64,000 nucleotides of DNA, taken from assembly GCF_003130075.1 (NCBI RefSeq), contig NZ_NRCW01000004.1:124001-188000 (forward strand), in the 5' to 3' direction. Shown here piece after piece: positions 39,388 through 49,205 of this stretch; the stretch's first letter is position 1, and every line of letters starts with the position of its first letter. The DNA is from Aggregatibacter segnis (GTDB lineage: Bacteria > Pseudomonadota > Gammaproteobacteria > Enterobacterales > Pasteurellaceae). A program made the position numbers and the translations under genes. The notes beneath the pieces were generated by a model that saw only the letters and a list, made by a program, of their open reading frames with translations, did no database searches and was not told the DNA's origin.

Positions 39388-42030
39388 TTAATGGCTTGGT
39401 GGCAATGCACCCTGATTCCATTTCTGGCTATCTTGCGGACGTTTTATTTGCAATAAGAAACGTTGATTCGCTTTCGCTGGTTCCTGAACGACTGTGCCGG
39501 ATGGCGTAGAGAAAGAAATTCCTCCTTTGAGCAATTGCTGTACGCTGCCGGTGTTAAATTGTGCCCCAGACAAGCTCAGGTTGAAATCGTAGCCCGAAGC
39601 AATCCAGAATTCAGAGTTTTTGCGGACTAAATGTTGGTATTTTGACGCAATGACAATATGAATTAATACGCGATCGCCGAGGGAGTTTAGCTCTAAATTT
39701 TTAATTGTACCTACTTCTACACCACGATACATGATCGGCGAACCGGTAGTAATGTTTAACGCATCTGTCGTTTCTAAGACAAGCGGCAAGCCATTGGTGT
39801 ATTTGATGTTATTGTTGATGGATTGGGTTAAGGCAAATTGGGTTTTCGTTTTGCCAGAACCAATCTCCACATCAATATACGGTTGTAATAGGCTGTCGAT
39901 ATTTTCAATACCACCAGCGGAAATTTGCGGTGAAATCACTTTGAAACGGGAGCCTTCTTTGGCAATTAATGCCATATAATTCGGATGAATCAACGCTTTG
40001 CTGATGATTTTATTATTTTTTTGATCTAATTGAACGCTGTCAATTTCGCCGATCGTTAAACCCAAATAACGTAGCGCCATGCCTTTACTTAAATTCGTCG
40101 CATCTTCTGCCGTGAGGATAATTTGTTGTCCGGCAGATTTTGCTCGAAGTTCATTCGGATAAAGGGTGCGATTATGTTTGTTACCACTGTTATCAAAACT
40201 GATTGCGCCTTTTAGTGAACGGGTAATCGGTGTTGCTTGAATGCTGATACCTTTCGGCGTAATGTCAATTTGCGCCGCACTTTCCACCCAGAACAGGCTT
40301 TTATCAGTTAATAAGTGTTGATATTTCGGATAAATAAATACATCAACTGCAAAGTTTTGCTGTTGTGGACGGATATCTAAAATTTTGCCCACTTCATATT
40401 GGCGATAAAGTACCAATGAGCCTTTGTTAATACTTGGTAAATTGGACGTCGTCAGGGTAATTGTCGGATTAGGGCGATTATCAGTAATACCGGCCTCTGC
40501 ACTGGCTAAATCGCGATAAAGTACATAATTTTCTTTTGCTTTACTTTGTTCTTTGCCTGCAATGACTCGAATTCCGCCTTGTAACCATCGTTCTGGCGTG
40601 GCAGCTTCAAAGCGTAAGCCATCAACGCCAATACTCACATCAAAATTGGATGCTGCAACAAATAACGTATCACTGCGGATCAAATGGCGATAATCAGCGG
40701 CAACGGCAACTTTAAATTGCACCCCATCGGAAGCGACATGTTGCGCGACCACTTCACCAATTTGAATATTGTTATAGATTAGCGGTTGTCCTTCGCTAAT
40801 GCCGTAAGTTTCCGGCGCGGTTAAGTTGAGTACTAAAGTATTCGGTTGTTTGAGCAATAACTCGCTTTCTTTAATTACGTTAAAGGCGGTTTGAGTATCG
40901 CCATTTCCCGGCAGAACTTCAAAATATTGACCGCGTAAAAGTTTCTGAATATCGGTTAAATCGCCTAAGCCACTTTTTTTCGCTCGCAATACAATGTGGG
41001 TATTAGTTTTAAATAAATTGGTTAGGTTCGGATCAATGAGCAAGGTACCACTTAACATTTCATCGTTATTTTCCACCGCACTTAATTTGGATAGCACACC
41101 AATTTCCGTATTTTGGTAATACACTTGCGTTTTGCCTGCCTCTAAGCCGGCGACATTCGGAATATTCACGCTGATATTAATGCCGCGTTTTGCCGCTTGT
41201 AAATTGGAATAAAGCGTATAGGTTTCATTCATTTCCGCAATCGGGCTGTCGTGTGGTGAATCAAAAGAGGCAGCGCCTTGCACCACCGCATTCAGACTAT
41301 CAACGTTCACATTTAAACCGGAAACACCGATGTTGGCATTAATGCCGCTGATGTTCCAAAAGTGGCTGTCTTTTTTCACAAATTTTGCATAAGGTTTGTC
41401 GATGACAATATCAATTTCGACTTTTTTACCGTCTTCGGTGAAATGGTAGTCATAAACTTTCCCCACGGGCATTTTTTTGTAATAAATTGAGGCACCAATG
41501 GAGATAGAACCCAGATCATCAGCAACTAAATGGATCAATAAATCACCCGGGTTTAATTGTGCAATCGGACCTTCTGTTTCCGCAATGAATTGATTTTGGG
41601 CATCGCCATCACCCGGTTGTAACGTGATGTAGTTACCTGACACCAAAGCATCTAGCCCTGAAATCCCTGCCAAAGAAGCACTTGGTTTGACTAACCAGAA
41701 TTTGGTGTTTTCACGCAGCACGCTTCTTGCTTCTGGGTAAATATTAGCCACCACATCGACTTTTTGTAGGTCATCGGTGAAATTCACTTTTTTTACAACA
41801 CCGATCTGTAAACCTTGATAGCGGATTTGAGTTTTATCTGCGACTAAACCTTCACCATTTGCAAAAGTAATACGAACGCTAATGCCTTGTTCCTGAATTA
41901 TTTGGAAGAACAAGATAGCGCCAATACAAAGCGCAATGAAAGGAAGAAGCCAAAAAGGCGAAATACGTCTATTTTGAGTGACGTTGGCATCGACTTCAGT
42001 GTGTGTTGTGTGTTTTGTGTTGTCTGTCAT
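39388..42030 (-). CDS. letB: LetB-type seven-MCE-domain envelope lipid-transport protein
   Basis: An 880-residue protein with one N-terminal membrane helix (about residues 24-44) and seven MCE repeats that can be counted by their recurrent G-x-x-I/L-x-Y-x-x-x-x-I/V-G pattern, for example IRYQGLQIGVV, IYYKKMPVGKV, VYYQNTEIGVL, LIYNNIQIGEV, VLYRQYEVGKI, LRYLGLTIGEI and IMYRGVEVGTI. E. coli LetB (YebT) stacks seven such rings into a lipid tunnel across the periplasm. It overlaps letA by 35 bases. An uptake sequence overlaps its stop codon. Confidence 0.94.
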   Translation of the reverse strand: MTDNTKHTTHTEVDANVTQNRRISPFWLLPFIALCIGAILFFQIIQEQGISVRITFANGEGLVADKTQIRYQGLQIGVVKKVNFTDDLQKVDVVANIYPEARSVLRENTKFWLVKPSASLAGISGLDALVSGNYITLQPGDGDAQNQFIAETEGPIAQLNPGDLLIHLVADDLGSISIGASIYYKKMPVGKVYDYHFTEDGKKVEIDIVIDKPYAKFVKKDSHFWNISGINANIGVSGLNVNVDSLNAVVQGAASFDSPHDSPIAEMNETYTLYSNLQAAKRGINISVNIPNVAGLEAGKTQVYYQNTEIGVLSKLSAVENNDEMLSGTLLIDPNLTNLFKTNTHIVLRAKKSGLGDLTDIQKLLRGQYFEVLPGNGDTQTAFNVIKESELLLKQPNTLVLNLTAPETYGISEGQPLIYNNIQIGEVVAQHVASDGVQFKVAVAADYRHLIRSDTLFVAASNFDVSIGVDGLRFEAATPERWLQGGIRVIAGKEQSKAKENYVLYRDLASAEAGITDNRPNPTITLTTSNLPSINKGSLVLYRQYEVGKILDIRPQQQNFAVDVFIYPKYQHLLTDKSLFWVESAAQIDITPKGISIQATPITRSLKGAISFDNSGNKHNRTLYPNELRAKSAGQQIILTAEDATNLSKGMALRYLGLTIGEIDSVQLDQKNNKIISKALIHPNYMALIAKEGSRFKVISPQISAGGIENIDSLLQPYIDVEIGSGKTKTQFALTQSINNNIKYTNGLPLVLETTDALNITTGSPIMYRGVEVGTIKNLELNSLGDRVLIHIVIASKYQHLVRKNSEFWIASGYDFNLSLSGAQFNTGSVQQLLKGGISFSTPSGTVVQEPAKANQRFLLQIKRPQDSQKWNQGALPPSH

Positions 42031-43276
42031 AAATTTCCCAAATTAAGCGGCTATCAAATTGTTCCGCCGCAATCATTGTTAAGAAAACTGCAGCACCAAA
42101 ATACAGCGCAGCAGTGCCTACAGAAAAATCAATAATTTGCCCTCTGGTGACTAAGGACATCATGAGTGCTAAAACGAATAAATCCAACATCGACCAGCGA
42201 CCGACAAAATGGACAACATGTAATAAACGCATTTGCCAGCGGATGGAGTGTTTCAGCTTAAAATGTACACAAATCAGTAAATATAAAATAATCAATACCT
42301 TACTGACGGGCACGAAAATACTGGCAGTGAAAACGACAAAGGCAATGAAATAGCTTCCCATGTCAATAAAACTTAGCACGCCGGACATTAGCGTATCGGC
42401 ACTTGGTGCTCCATTGACATAGATTACCGAGATGGGCAGCAGGTTCGCCGGAAAGAGCATGATAATACCGGCTAACAATAACGCCCAAGTCCGTTGTAAT
42501 TTTATGGCAGAAGGAATATCAATTTGCGAATAACAACGCGGGCAAATTTCTTTACCTTTGCTATCCCTCAAGGGATTGAGGAAACTGTATTGGCAAGAAT
42601 GACAGTAGCGCAAATCCTCTGCTTTGGTGATATCGTTGACCGCCTTACTTTGTGGGTAAAAATCATTCCACACTTCTGCCGGGTTAATTTTGATAAATAA
42701 TAACGTGGTTAAAAGTGCGGTAAAAATAAAGGCGATTAAATAAATATCCAATTCTAACGTGGCGTATTCTTTTACTTTGAACATCGTCACACCCAGCGCC
42801 ACTAAATACACATCAAACATGACCCACGGTTTAATGTAGCCTAAGGAGATTAAAAGGTTGCGAGGTTTGGCTTTGACCATTTGCGCTAAGCGCAACAAAA
42901 TGACTAAAAGTGCAAAGGCAATGGGCATAAAAACAGCACAAATAAAAATTAAAAATGCCGTATAAGAGAAGCCTTGTGTTGCCATTTTCCATACACCTTG
43001 CCACACCGAAGCATTAATTTTCTCACCGAGCAGGTGAATGCTCAACAACGGGTAAGTCAACGCAAAGGGCATGAGTATCAAAATTGAAAGGGCTATAATG
43101 GAACAGCGTTTAAGGCTCCAGCGGTTGGTTGAGTACAACACATTATGACAGCGCGGACAGGCAGCACGTTGACCTTTTTGTAAGGGCAGAATTTTGATTA
43201 CGGCATTACAATCGCCGCAGCGGGCAATGCGGGAGTAATTTGCCTTGGTCAAATCGGTTTCTAACTTGCCTGTCAT
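41996..43276 (-). CDS. letA: LetA (PqiA/YebS family) inner-membrane protein
   Basis: Partner of LetB in lipid transport between inner and outer membranes. Two repeated PqiA modules, each opening with a four-cysteine zinc ribbon (CGDCNAV with CPRCHNV; CHSCQYS with CPRCYSQ) followed by four membrane helices. 426 residues, as in E. coli. First gene of letAB; divergent from proQ. Confidence 0.94.
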   Translation of the reverse strand: MTGKLETDLTKANYSRIARCGDCNAVIKILPLQKGQRAACPRCHNVLYSTNRWSLKRCSIIALSILILMPFALTYPLLSIHLLGEKINASVWQGVWKMATQGFSYTAFLIFICAVFMPIAFALLVILLRLAQMVKAKPRNLLISLGYIKPWVMFDVYLVALGVTMFKVKEYATLELDIYLIAFIFTALLTTLLFIKINPAEVWNDFYPQSKAVNDITKAEDLRYCHSCQYSFLNPLRDSKGKEICPRCYSQIDIPSAIKLQRTWALLLAGIIMLFPANLLPISVIYVNGAPSADTLMSGVLSFIDMGSYFIAFVVFTASIFVPVSKVLIILYLLICVHFKLKHSIRWQMRLLHVVHFVGRWSMLDLFVLALMMSLVTRGQIIDFSVGTAALYFGAAVFLTMIAAEQFDSRLIWEIYDRQHKTHNTH

Positions 43277-43423
43277 GAATCGTTATTCCTCATCAAAGAA
43301 ACGCGTATTTTATACTGGTTCTTTTCTTTTGGCACGGATTTGCTGAATATGGCATAAAAAAGTGCGGTCGTTTTTGCCGGCGTTTATGATTTCTCCACTC
43401 TAAATCTGATTATTCATTGTCAT

Positions 43424-43444
43424 TTTTAGCCAAAGTGGCTAAAA
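43424..43444 (+). promoter_or_regulatory. Hairpin upstream of proQ
   Basis: TTTTAGCCA (43424-43432) and TGGCTAAAA (43436-43444) form a perfect 9-bp stem with a 3-base loop, followed nine bases later by six T. It may be an attenuator in the proQ leader or an operator; 54 bases separate it from the ATG. Confidence 0.4.
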
Positions 43445-43498
43445 TGTGGCAAGTTTTTTCTATTCAAAATCTACATAGGATGTCTACAGGATTTCGTC

Positions 43499-44107
43499 AT
43501 GACAGAAGTACAAAAATTAACTAATAATAAAGAAATAATTGCTTATTTAGCGGAAAAATTTCCGCTCTGTTTTTCTCTTGAGGGAGAAGCAAAACCGTTA
43601 AAAATCGGTTTGTTCCAAGATTTAAGTGAAGCATTAAAAGATGATGAACGCGTAAGTAAAACACAATTACGTCATGCTTTGCGTCAATATACGTCTAACT
43701 GGCGCTATTTACATGGTTGTAAAGTAGGTGCCGTGCGTGTGGATTTACAAGGCAATCCGGCTGGTGAATTAGAACAGGAACATGCGGATCATGCTGCTCA
43801 ACAATTAGCTGAAGCTAAAGCATTGGTTGCACAAAAACGCGCAGCGGAAAAAGCAGCCAAGGCAGTAACTGAGAAAAAACGCCCGGCGCGTCGTGCTCCA
43901 AAACAGGGTGAAAAAACGGTACGTAAACCTAAATTAGTGCTGACCAGCGTAAACATGGCAGAGTTACAAGAAGGTCAGAAGGTGAAGGTCAAAGTGGGCG
44001 ACAGAGCGCAAAATGCCAAAGTGTTGGAATTCTCCAACGAGGCCGCCCGCGTAGAGTTAGATAACGGTTTAGTCGTAAACGTCACAGCGGATCGTTTATT
44101 TGCTTAA
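43499..44107 (+). CDS. proQ: RNA chaperone ProQ
   Basis: Global sRNA/mRNA-binding protein. The N-terminal FinO domain (about residues 8-115: FPLCFSLEGEAKPLKIGLF, LRHALRQYTSNWRYL) is followed by a Lys/Ala/Arg-rich linker and a C-terminal Tudor-like domain (GQKVKVKVGDRAQNAKVLEF). AGGA lies seven bases before ATG 43499. 202 residues against about 230 in E. coli. The proQ-prc order is conserved in enterics and Haemophilus. Confidence 0.95.
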   Translation: MTEVQKLTNNKEIIAYLAEKFPLCFSLEGEAKPLKIGLFQDLSEALKDDERVSKTQLRHALRQYTSNWRYLHGCKVGAVRVDLQGNPAGELEQEHADHAAQQLAEAKALVAQKRAAEKAAKAVTEKKRPARRAPKQGEKTVRKPKLVLTSVNMAELQEGQKVKVKVGDRAQNAKVLEFSNEAARVELDNGLVVNVTADRLFA

Positions 44108-44117
44108 ACCAACTTTT

Positions 44118-44155
44118 AATGAAGTTATCTGTGCAGATAACTTCATTTTGTTTTT
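44118..44155 (+). terminator. Intrinsic terminator of proQ
   Basis: A stem of at least 12 bp (AATGAAGTTATC side, 44118-44131 with 44134-44147) is followed by TTGTTTTT. It leaves prc dependent on read-through or its own promoter. Confidence 0.8.
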
Positions 44156-44179
44156 GCCGTATATATTAGGAAAGTTTGA

Positions 44180-46237
44180 ATGAAATTGACTAAAACGAAA
44201 AATTATTTGACCGCACTTGTATTAGGAACGTTGTTTCTTAATGCGGGTGTTGTTGATGCGGTGCAACCTAAGTTAAAGCCTTCAGATATTGTTGCACTGC
44301 AACCTTCTGAAGCGAATATGTTTGCCACGAAGCGCGCAACAACACGTTTGACGCAGTCTCATTATCGTAAATTTCAATTAGATGACGAATTCTCTGAGAA
44401 GATTTTTGACCGTTATCTCAAAGGGTTAGACTTTAACCGTAATACTTTTTTACAGTCGGATATTGATGATTTACGCGCAAAATATGGCAAAAAAATTGAT
44501 GATGAATTGAATGCAGGCAACTTGGATATTGCGTTTAATATCTATGATTTAATGATGAAACGTCGTTATGAGCGTTATCGTTACGCATTGTCTTTGTTGG
44601 ATAAAGAACCCGCTTTAAATGATGATACGCAAATTGAAATTGATCGTGAAAAAGCCGCATGGCCTAAAACGGAAGCGGAAGCCGATAAATTGTGGGAAGC
44701 GCGTGTCAAAAATGACATCATCAATTTGAAATTAAAAGACAAAAAATGGCCTGAAATTAAAGAGAAATTAGTTAAACGCTATAACTTGGCCATTCGTCGA
44801 TTGACTCAAACCAAAGCGGATGATGTGGTACAAACCTACTTAAACGCATTTGCCCGTGAAATCGATCCACATACCAGTTATTTAGCGCCTCGTACGGCAA
44901 AAAGCTTCAATGAAAGTATGAATCTTTCTTTGGAAGGTATTGGCGCTACGTTACAGTCTGAAGACGATGAAACCAGTATTAAATCGTTAGTGCCTGGCGC
45001 GCCGGCAGAACGCAGCAAAAAACTTAAAGCTGGCGATAAAATTATTGGTGTAGGCCAAGAAAAAGGTGAAATTGAAGATGTAGTCGGTTGGCGCTTAGAG
45101 GACATTGTTGACAAGATCAAAGGTAAAAAAGGGTCTAAAGTTCGTTTGGAAGTTGAATCGGCTAAAGGTGGCAAGTCTCGTATTGTTACCTTGGTACGTG
45201 ACAAAATTCGTATTGAAGACCAAGCAGCAAAATTAACGATTGAGAAAATGGATGGTGTTGATGTTGCTGTGATTAAGATTCCTAGTTTTTACTTGGGATT
45301 AACAGAAGATGTCAAAAAATTACTTAACGACATAAAAGCGAAAAAAGCGTCTGCATTAATCGTTGATCTTCGTGAAAATGGCGGCGGTGCTTTAACAGAA
45401 GCCGTTGGTTTAACCGGTTTATTTATTAGCGATGGCCCGGTTGTTCAGGTTCGCGATGCTTATCAACGTATTCGTGTACATGAAGATCCGGATAATGCGC
45501 AACAATATACCGGTCCGTTATTGGTTATGATCAATCGTTTTAGTGCATCAGCCTCTGAAATTTTTGCTGCGGCAATCCAAGATTACAATCGTGGTATCGT
45601 TATTGGGCAAAATTCTTATGGAAAAGGTACCGTTCAACAAAGCCGTTCCTTGAATTTTGTTTACGACTTGGATCAAACGCCACTGGGTTTATTGCAATAT
45701 ACGATTCAAAAATTCTATCGTATCAATGGCGGTAGCACACAGCTGAAAGGTGTTGCACCAGATATTCAATTCCCAGATGTCATTGATAGTAAAGAATACG
45801 GTGAAGAAAAAGAAGATAATGCGTTGCCATGGGATAAAATTCCGTCAGTGAATTATTCTGAGGTGAGCGAAGCACGCGAACCGGTCTCCGAATTGGTACA
45901 AAAACATAATGACCGCATGGCGAAAAATCCGGAATTTATTGCACTTAACGAAGATTTAAAAGTGCGTAATGAACGTCGTGAACGTAAGTTCTTGTCGTTA
46001 AATTATCAAAAACGCAAAGCGGAAAATGATAAAGATGACGAGAAACGTTTGAAAGACATTAATGAGCGTTTCAAACGTGAAGGTAAAAAGCCATTGAAAG
46101 ATATTGATGATTTGCCGAAAGATTATGAAGCGCCGGATTTCTTCTTGAAAGAGGCAGCTGCAATTGCGGCAGATATGGTTAAATTTGAGCAGAAAAAGGC
46201 TGAAATAAAACAGGCTGATAAGTCTGCAAATCAATAA
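44180..46237 (+). CDS. prc: Tail-specific (C-terminal processing) protease Prc
   Basis: Periplasmic serine protease degrading proteins with nonpolar C-termini and, in E. coli, controlling the peptidoglycan hydrolase MepS. Signal peptide (MKLTKTKNYLTALVLGTLF; an uptake sequence at 44210-44218 codes for its Thr-Ala-Leu). A PDZ domain (about residues 240-320, with LVPGAPAERSKKLKAGDKI) precedes the protease core: RENGGGAL, the Ser region SASASEIFAAAI and the Lys region GQNSYGKGTVQ, giving the Ser-Lys dyad. 685 residues, normal. AGGAAAG before the ATG. Confidence 0.96.
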   Translation: MKLTKTKNYLTALVLGTLFLNAGVVDAVQPKLKPSDIVALQPSEANMFATKRATTRLTQSHYRKFQLDDEFSEKIFDRYLKGLDFNRNTFLQSDIDDLRAKYGKKIDDELNAGNLDIAFNIYDLMMKRRYERYRYALSLLDKEPALNDDTQIEIDREKAAWPKTEAEADKLWEARVKNDIINLKLKDKKWPEIKEKLVKRYNLAIRRLTQTKADDVVQTYLNAFAREIDPHTSYLAPRTAKSFNESMNLSLEGIGATLQSEDDETSIKSLVPGAPAERSKKLKAGDKIIGVGQEKGEIEDVVGWRLEDIVDKIKGKKGSKVRLEVESAKGGKSRIVTLVRDKIRIEDQAAKLTIEKMDGVDVAVIKIPSFYLGLTEDVKKLLNDIKAKKASALIVDLRENGGGALTEAVGLTGLFISDGPVVQVRDAYQRIRVHEDPDNAQQYTGPLLVMINRFSASASEIFAAAIQDYNRGIVIGQNSYGKGTVQQSRSLNFVYDLDQTPLGLLQYTIQKFYRINGGSTQLKGVAPDIQFPDVIDSKEYGEEKEDNALPWDKIPSVNYSEVSEAREPVSELVQKHNDRMAKNPEFIALNEDLKVRNERRERKFLSLNYQKRKAENDKDDEKRLKDINERFKREGKKPLKDIDDLPKDYEAPDFFLKEAAAIAADMVKFEQKKAEIKQADKSANQ

Positions 46238-46254
46238 ATCTCTTGTTTTTGGAT

Positions 46255-46280
46255 CGCACTTTTCTAAGTGCGGTCGTTTT
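46255..46280 (+). terminator. Compact uptake-sequence terminator after prc
   Basis: CGCACTT (46255-46261), loop TTCT, AAGTGCG (46266-46272), then GTCGTTTTT. The right arm is a full uptake sequence, the left arm one base short. Confidence 0.75.
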
Positions 46281-46311
46281 TAAGAAAGTTTATAAAAATT
46301 AAGGTAAGTTG

Positions 46312-47775
46312 ATGAATACTCGAACGTTTAAAGTAGTTACTCTCGCGATGATAAGCGTGCTTTATGTGGGGAATGCCGCTGCAGAAGAATTACAGCAAAG
46401 TGATTTAACTCTCGCCACACAGCAGTTGGAGCTAGAAAATAAGGTCGAGGAAGCGCGTTTAGCGGCAGAGAAAAAGGCCGAAGAAGAACGCTTGGCGCTT
46501 GAAGCTGAAAAACGCTTTTCTGAGCGTTTTGGTGATATTTCTCTTCAATTTAAACCTTTAATTGCCAAAATTTATGTTGAGAATCATTTTTCTCCAATTT
46601 GGACAGATAATCAGGCCAAGCAGCAATTTTTACACGATTATGCCTTAGCGATTGCGGGGGGAATTTCAAAACGCTCAGCAAATGCTTTAAATGCGATCTA
46701 TGAGTCGACTGGAAAAGATGAGTTAATTGAAGATGTTCTGTTAACCGATGCATTTTTAGATTATTTGTTTTATGCCACCAATGTAGCGAAATCTGCACAA
46801 AAATGGTTATATGCAGGCAATAGCTATAAAGCCGGTCAGTTAAGCTATGAGCAAGTGTCTGCATGGTTAAGTGCGGTCAAAAATAATGATAGTTTCTCTT
46901 TTGTGAAAAATCTTTCCGGTGAAAATGCGCTCTTTAAGCAAACATCAGAGCGAGTTGCTCATGTGATTGAAGCGGGTGTTGATAAGCATAATATGGTTGA
47001 ATTGCATCGTTTGGCGATTAATGCTCAACGTTTACGCATTTTACCAGCATTCCAAGATGGTATTTTCGTGAATATTCCAAGTTACGAACTCAATTATTAT
47101 CGCGATGGACAAGTGGTTTTAAGTTCCCGTGTGATTGTTGGACAATCAAGCCGTAAAACGCCGGTGATGTCTAGTCGTTTGAGTAATGTGGTAGTGAACC
47201 CGCCTTGGAATGCGCCAACCCGTTTGATTAACGAAGATATTATTCCAAAAGTACGTAAAGATCCGAGTTATATTTATCGCCATGGCTATACGATTATTGA
47301 TGGCAGTGGTAATACCATCGATCCTTACACTATAGATTGGGAAAATATGTCAGCGAAAAGATTTCCATATCGTTTACGCCAAGCACCAAGTGATAACAGT
47401 GCATTAGGGAACTATAAATTCAATATGCCGAGTTCTGAGGCAATTTATTTGCACGATACACCGAAACGTAATTTATTCGGCAATAAAAATCGTGCCTTAA
47501 GTTCTGGTTGTGTCCGTGTGGAAAAATCAGATCAGTTGGCCACTATTCTATTGCAAGAAGCGGGTTGGACGGACGAAAGAAAACAAAATGTGTTGAAAAG
47601 TAGGAGAACAACTTCTGTTGGTATTACATCCGACAATCCGGTCTTTTTGTATTATGTCACTGCATGGGTGGATAAAGACCAAGTTCATACTTTGCCGGAT
47701 ATTTACGGTTATGACAAAACGCCTGATTTAAGTTATATTAATTGGGATATTTTAAAACACTATATTCAACTTTAA
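46312..47775 (+). CDS. ldtD: L,D-transpeptidase (YcbB/LdtD type)
   Basis: Periplasmic enzyme forming 3-3 crosslinks in peptidoglycan. Signal peptide (cleavage near NAAA), an Ala/Glu/Lys-rich coiled coil (about residues 30-65), then the YkuD catalytic domain with IYLHDTPKR and the active-site cysteine in SSGCVRV. ATG 46312 is set by AAGG seven bases upstream; the TTG at 46309 is rejected. 487 residues, shorter than E. coli LdtD (615). Followed by mepK, as in E. coli ycbB-ycbK. Confidence 0.92.
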   Translation: MNTRTFKVVTLAMISVLYVGNAAAEELQQSDLTLATQQLELENKVEEARLAAEKKAEEERLALEAEKRFSERFGDISLQFKPLIAKIYVENHFSPIWTDNQAKQQFLHDYALAIAGGISKRSANALNAIYESTGKDELIEDVLLTDAFLDYLFYATNVAKSAQKWLYAGNSYKAGQLSYEQVSAWLSAVKNNDSFSFVKNLSGENALFKQTSERVAHVIEAGVDKHNMVELHRLAINAQRLRILPAFQDGIFVNIPSYELNYYRDGQVVLSSRVIVGQSSRKTPVMSSRLSNVVVNPPWNAPTRLINEDIIPKVRKDPSYIYRHGYTIIDGSGNTIDPYTIDWENMSAKRFPYRLRQAPSDNSALGNYKFNMPSSEAIYLHDTPKRNLFGNKNRALSSGCVRVEKSDQLATILLQEAGWTDERKQNVLKSRRTTSVGITSDNPVFLYYVTAWVDKDQVHTLPDIYGYDKTPDLSYINWDILKHYIQL

Positions 47776-47842
47776 TCCGTGGGATTTAGTTTGGTAACTT
47801 TAATCAAGTAAACGGATTGCGATCATATTTAGGAAATACATA

Positions 47843-48403
47843 ATGAGTCATATTAACCATGGTCGACGTAAATGGTTATCGTTAGGGGGAATTGTATTAG
47901 GCGCTTCGCTTTTGCCGAATACGGTTTTAGCGGCTGTTTCAACGCCCAAACCCCGCCTACTAAGTTTTCGTAACATTAATACCGGCGAGAAACTGAGCGC
48001 AGAATTTGCGCTTGGACGTGGTTTCACTAATGCCACTTTGCGATTATTAGACCACCTTCTGCGTGATAAGCGTACCAATCAGGTTCATCGAATGGACCCA
48101 AATCTTTTTACCAAATTCTATCAGGTGCAACAAAATCTCGGTTTACGCAACACGGAAATTCAAATTATTTGTGGCTATCGTTCTGCTGCCAGCAATGCGG
48201 CAATGCATCGTCGTAGCCGAGGAGTCGCAAGTAATAGCTACCATATTCGTGGACAAGCCATTGATTTTCGCATTGATGGTGTTCCGTTAGCGAAAGTACG
48301 CGATGCGGTTGATGCGCTACAAAATGGTGGTGTCGGTTTTTATCCGCGCAGTAATTTTGTGCACATGGATACCGGTCCGGTGCGTACTTGGCGCGGTAGT
48401 TAG
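47843..48403 (+). CDS. mepK: Murein endopeptidase MepK (YcbK, DUF882)
   Basis: Cleaves 3-3 crosslinks made by L,D-transpeptidases. The N-terminus has a Tat-type signal (GRRKWLSLGG then a hydrophobic stretch). The peptidase fold of the M15/DUF882 type shows ICGYRSAASN, SYHIRGQAIDFRI with zinc ligands His and Asp, and the third ligand in FVHMDTG. 186 residues. Placed next to ldtD, so opposing enzymes of the same bond are co-encoded. Confidence 0.93.
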   Translation: MSHINHGRRKWLSLGGIVLGASLLPNTVLAAVSTPKPRLLSFRNINTGEKLSAEFALGRGFTNATLRLLDHLLRDKRTNQVHRMDPNLFTKFYQVQQNLGLRNTEIQIICGYRSAASNAAMHRRSRGVASNSYHIRGQAIDFRIDGVPLAKVRDAVDALQNGGVGFYPRSNFVHMDTGPVRTWRGS

Positions 48404-48424
48404 TAAAAAACATCTGAAATTTAG

Positions 48425-48448
48425 ACCGCACTTTTGTGCGGTTTTTTT
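48425..48448 (+). terminator. Compact uptake-sequence terminator after mepK
   Basis: ACCGCAC (48425-48431), loop TTTT, GTGCGGT (48436-48442), followed by a run of T; only 25 bases before the ycbL ATG. Confidence 0.85.
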
Positions 48449-48472
48449 ACCGAAAAATATGACGAGTATCGT

Positions 48473-49114
48473 ATGAACATTGAAATTATCCCCGTAACGG
48501 CATTTCAACAAAATTGTTCTTTAATTTGGGACGATGAAAAAAAAGCGGCAATTATTGATCCGGGTGGCGAAGCGGAAAAACTAATTAAACGGATTGAAGA
48601 ACTTGGGCTGAATTTACAAGTGATTTTATTAACTCACGGTCATTTAGACCATGTGGGGGCGGCAGAAAAATTAAAACAGCATTTTAATGTCCAAATTTGG
48701 GGTTCTAATTCGCAAGATGATTATTGGTTTAAAAACTTGCCACAACAGTCAGAAAAATTTGGCATGCTGTTTGAGGTGTCTGCTTTTGAACCGGATCGTT
48801 GGTTAGATCAGGATGGTGAAACGCTCAATATCGGTGATTTCACGTTTGAGGTTTTACACTTGCCGGGACATACGCCAGGGCATATCGGTTTTATAGAACA
48901 TCAAAAACGTATTGCTTTTACCGGTGATGTGTTGTTCAAAAATGGCATTGGACGAACAGATTTCCCTGGGGGCAACTATGAGGCAATTTTGGCGTCTATT
49001 CGTAATAAATTATACCCTTTGGGGGATGATATGATTGTGGTACCTGGGCATGGGCCTTATACCACTATTGGTGAAGAAAAACGAACCAACCCTTATGTCA
49101 AAGCGAGCGAATAA
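48473..49114 (+). CDS. ycbL: Metallo-beta-lactamase fold hydrolase, YcbL (glyoxalase II-like)
   Basis: 213-residue cytosolic metallo-hydrolase: metal motif THGHLDHVG, further ligands in LPGHTPGH, FTGDVLF and VPGHGPYT. YcbL proteins have type II glyoxalase activity in enterics. The frame is open to 48434 but ATG 48473 begins the conserved core (MNIEIIPVT) and lies beyond the mepK terminator. Same neighbours (mepK before, sucA after) as in H. influenzae, by recollection. Confidence 0.9.
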   Translation: MNIEIIPVTAFQQNCSLIWDDEKKAAIIDPGGEAEKLIKRIEELGLNLQVILLTHGHLDHVGAAEKLKQHFNVQIWGSNSQDDYWFKNLPQQSEKFGMLFEVSAFEPDRWLDQDGETLNIGDFTFEVLHLPGHTPGHIGFIEHQKRIAFTGDVLFKNGIGRTDFPGGNYEAILASIRNKLYPLGDDMIVVPGHGPYTTIGEEKRTNPYVKASE

Positions 49115-49205
49115 ATTGCCTATTTAATTTTTTAGAAAGTGCGGTGAGAAATGAAAATATTTTCACTGCTCTTTTTTTATACAAAAGTTAATTTTTTGTA
49201 AAAAT

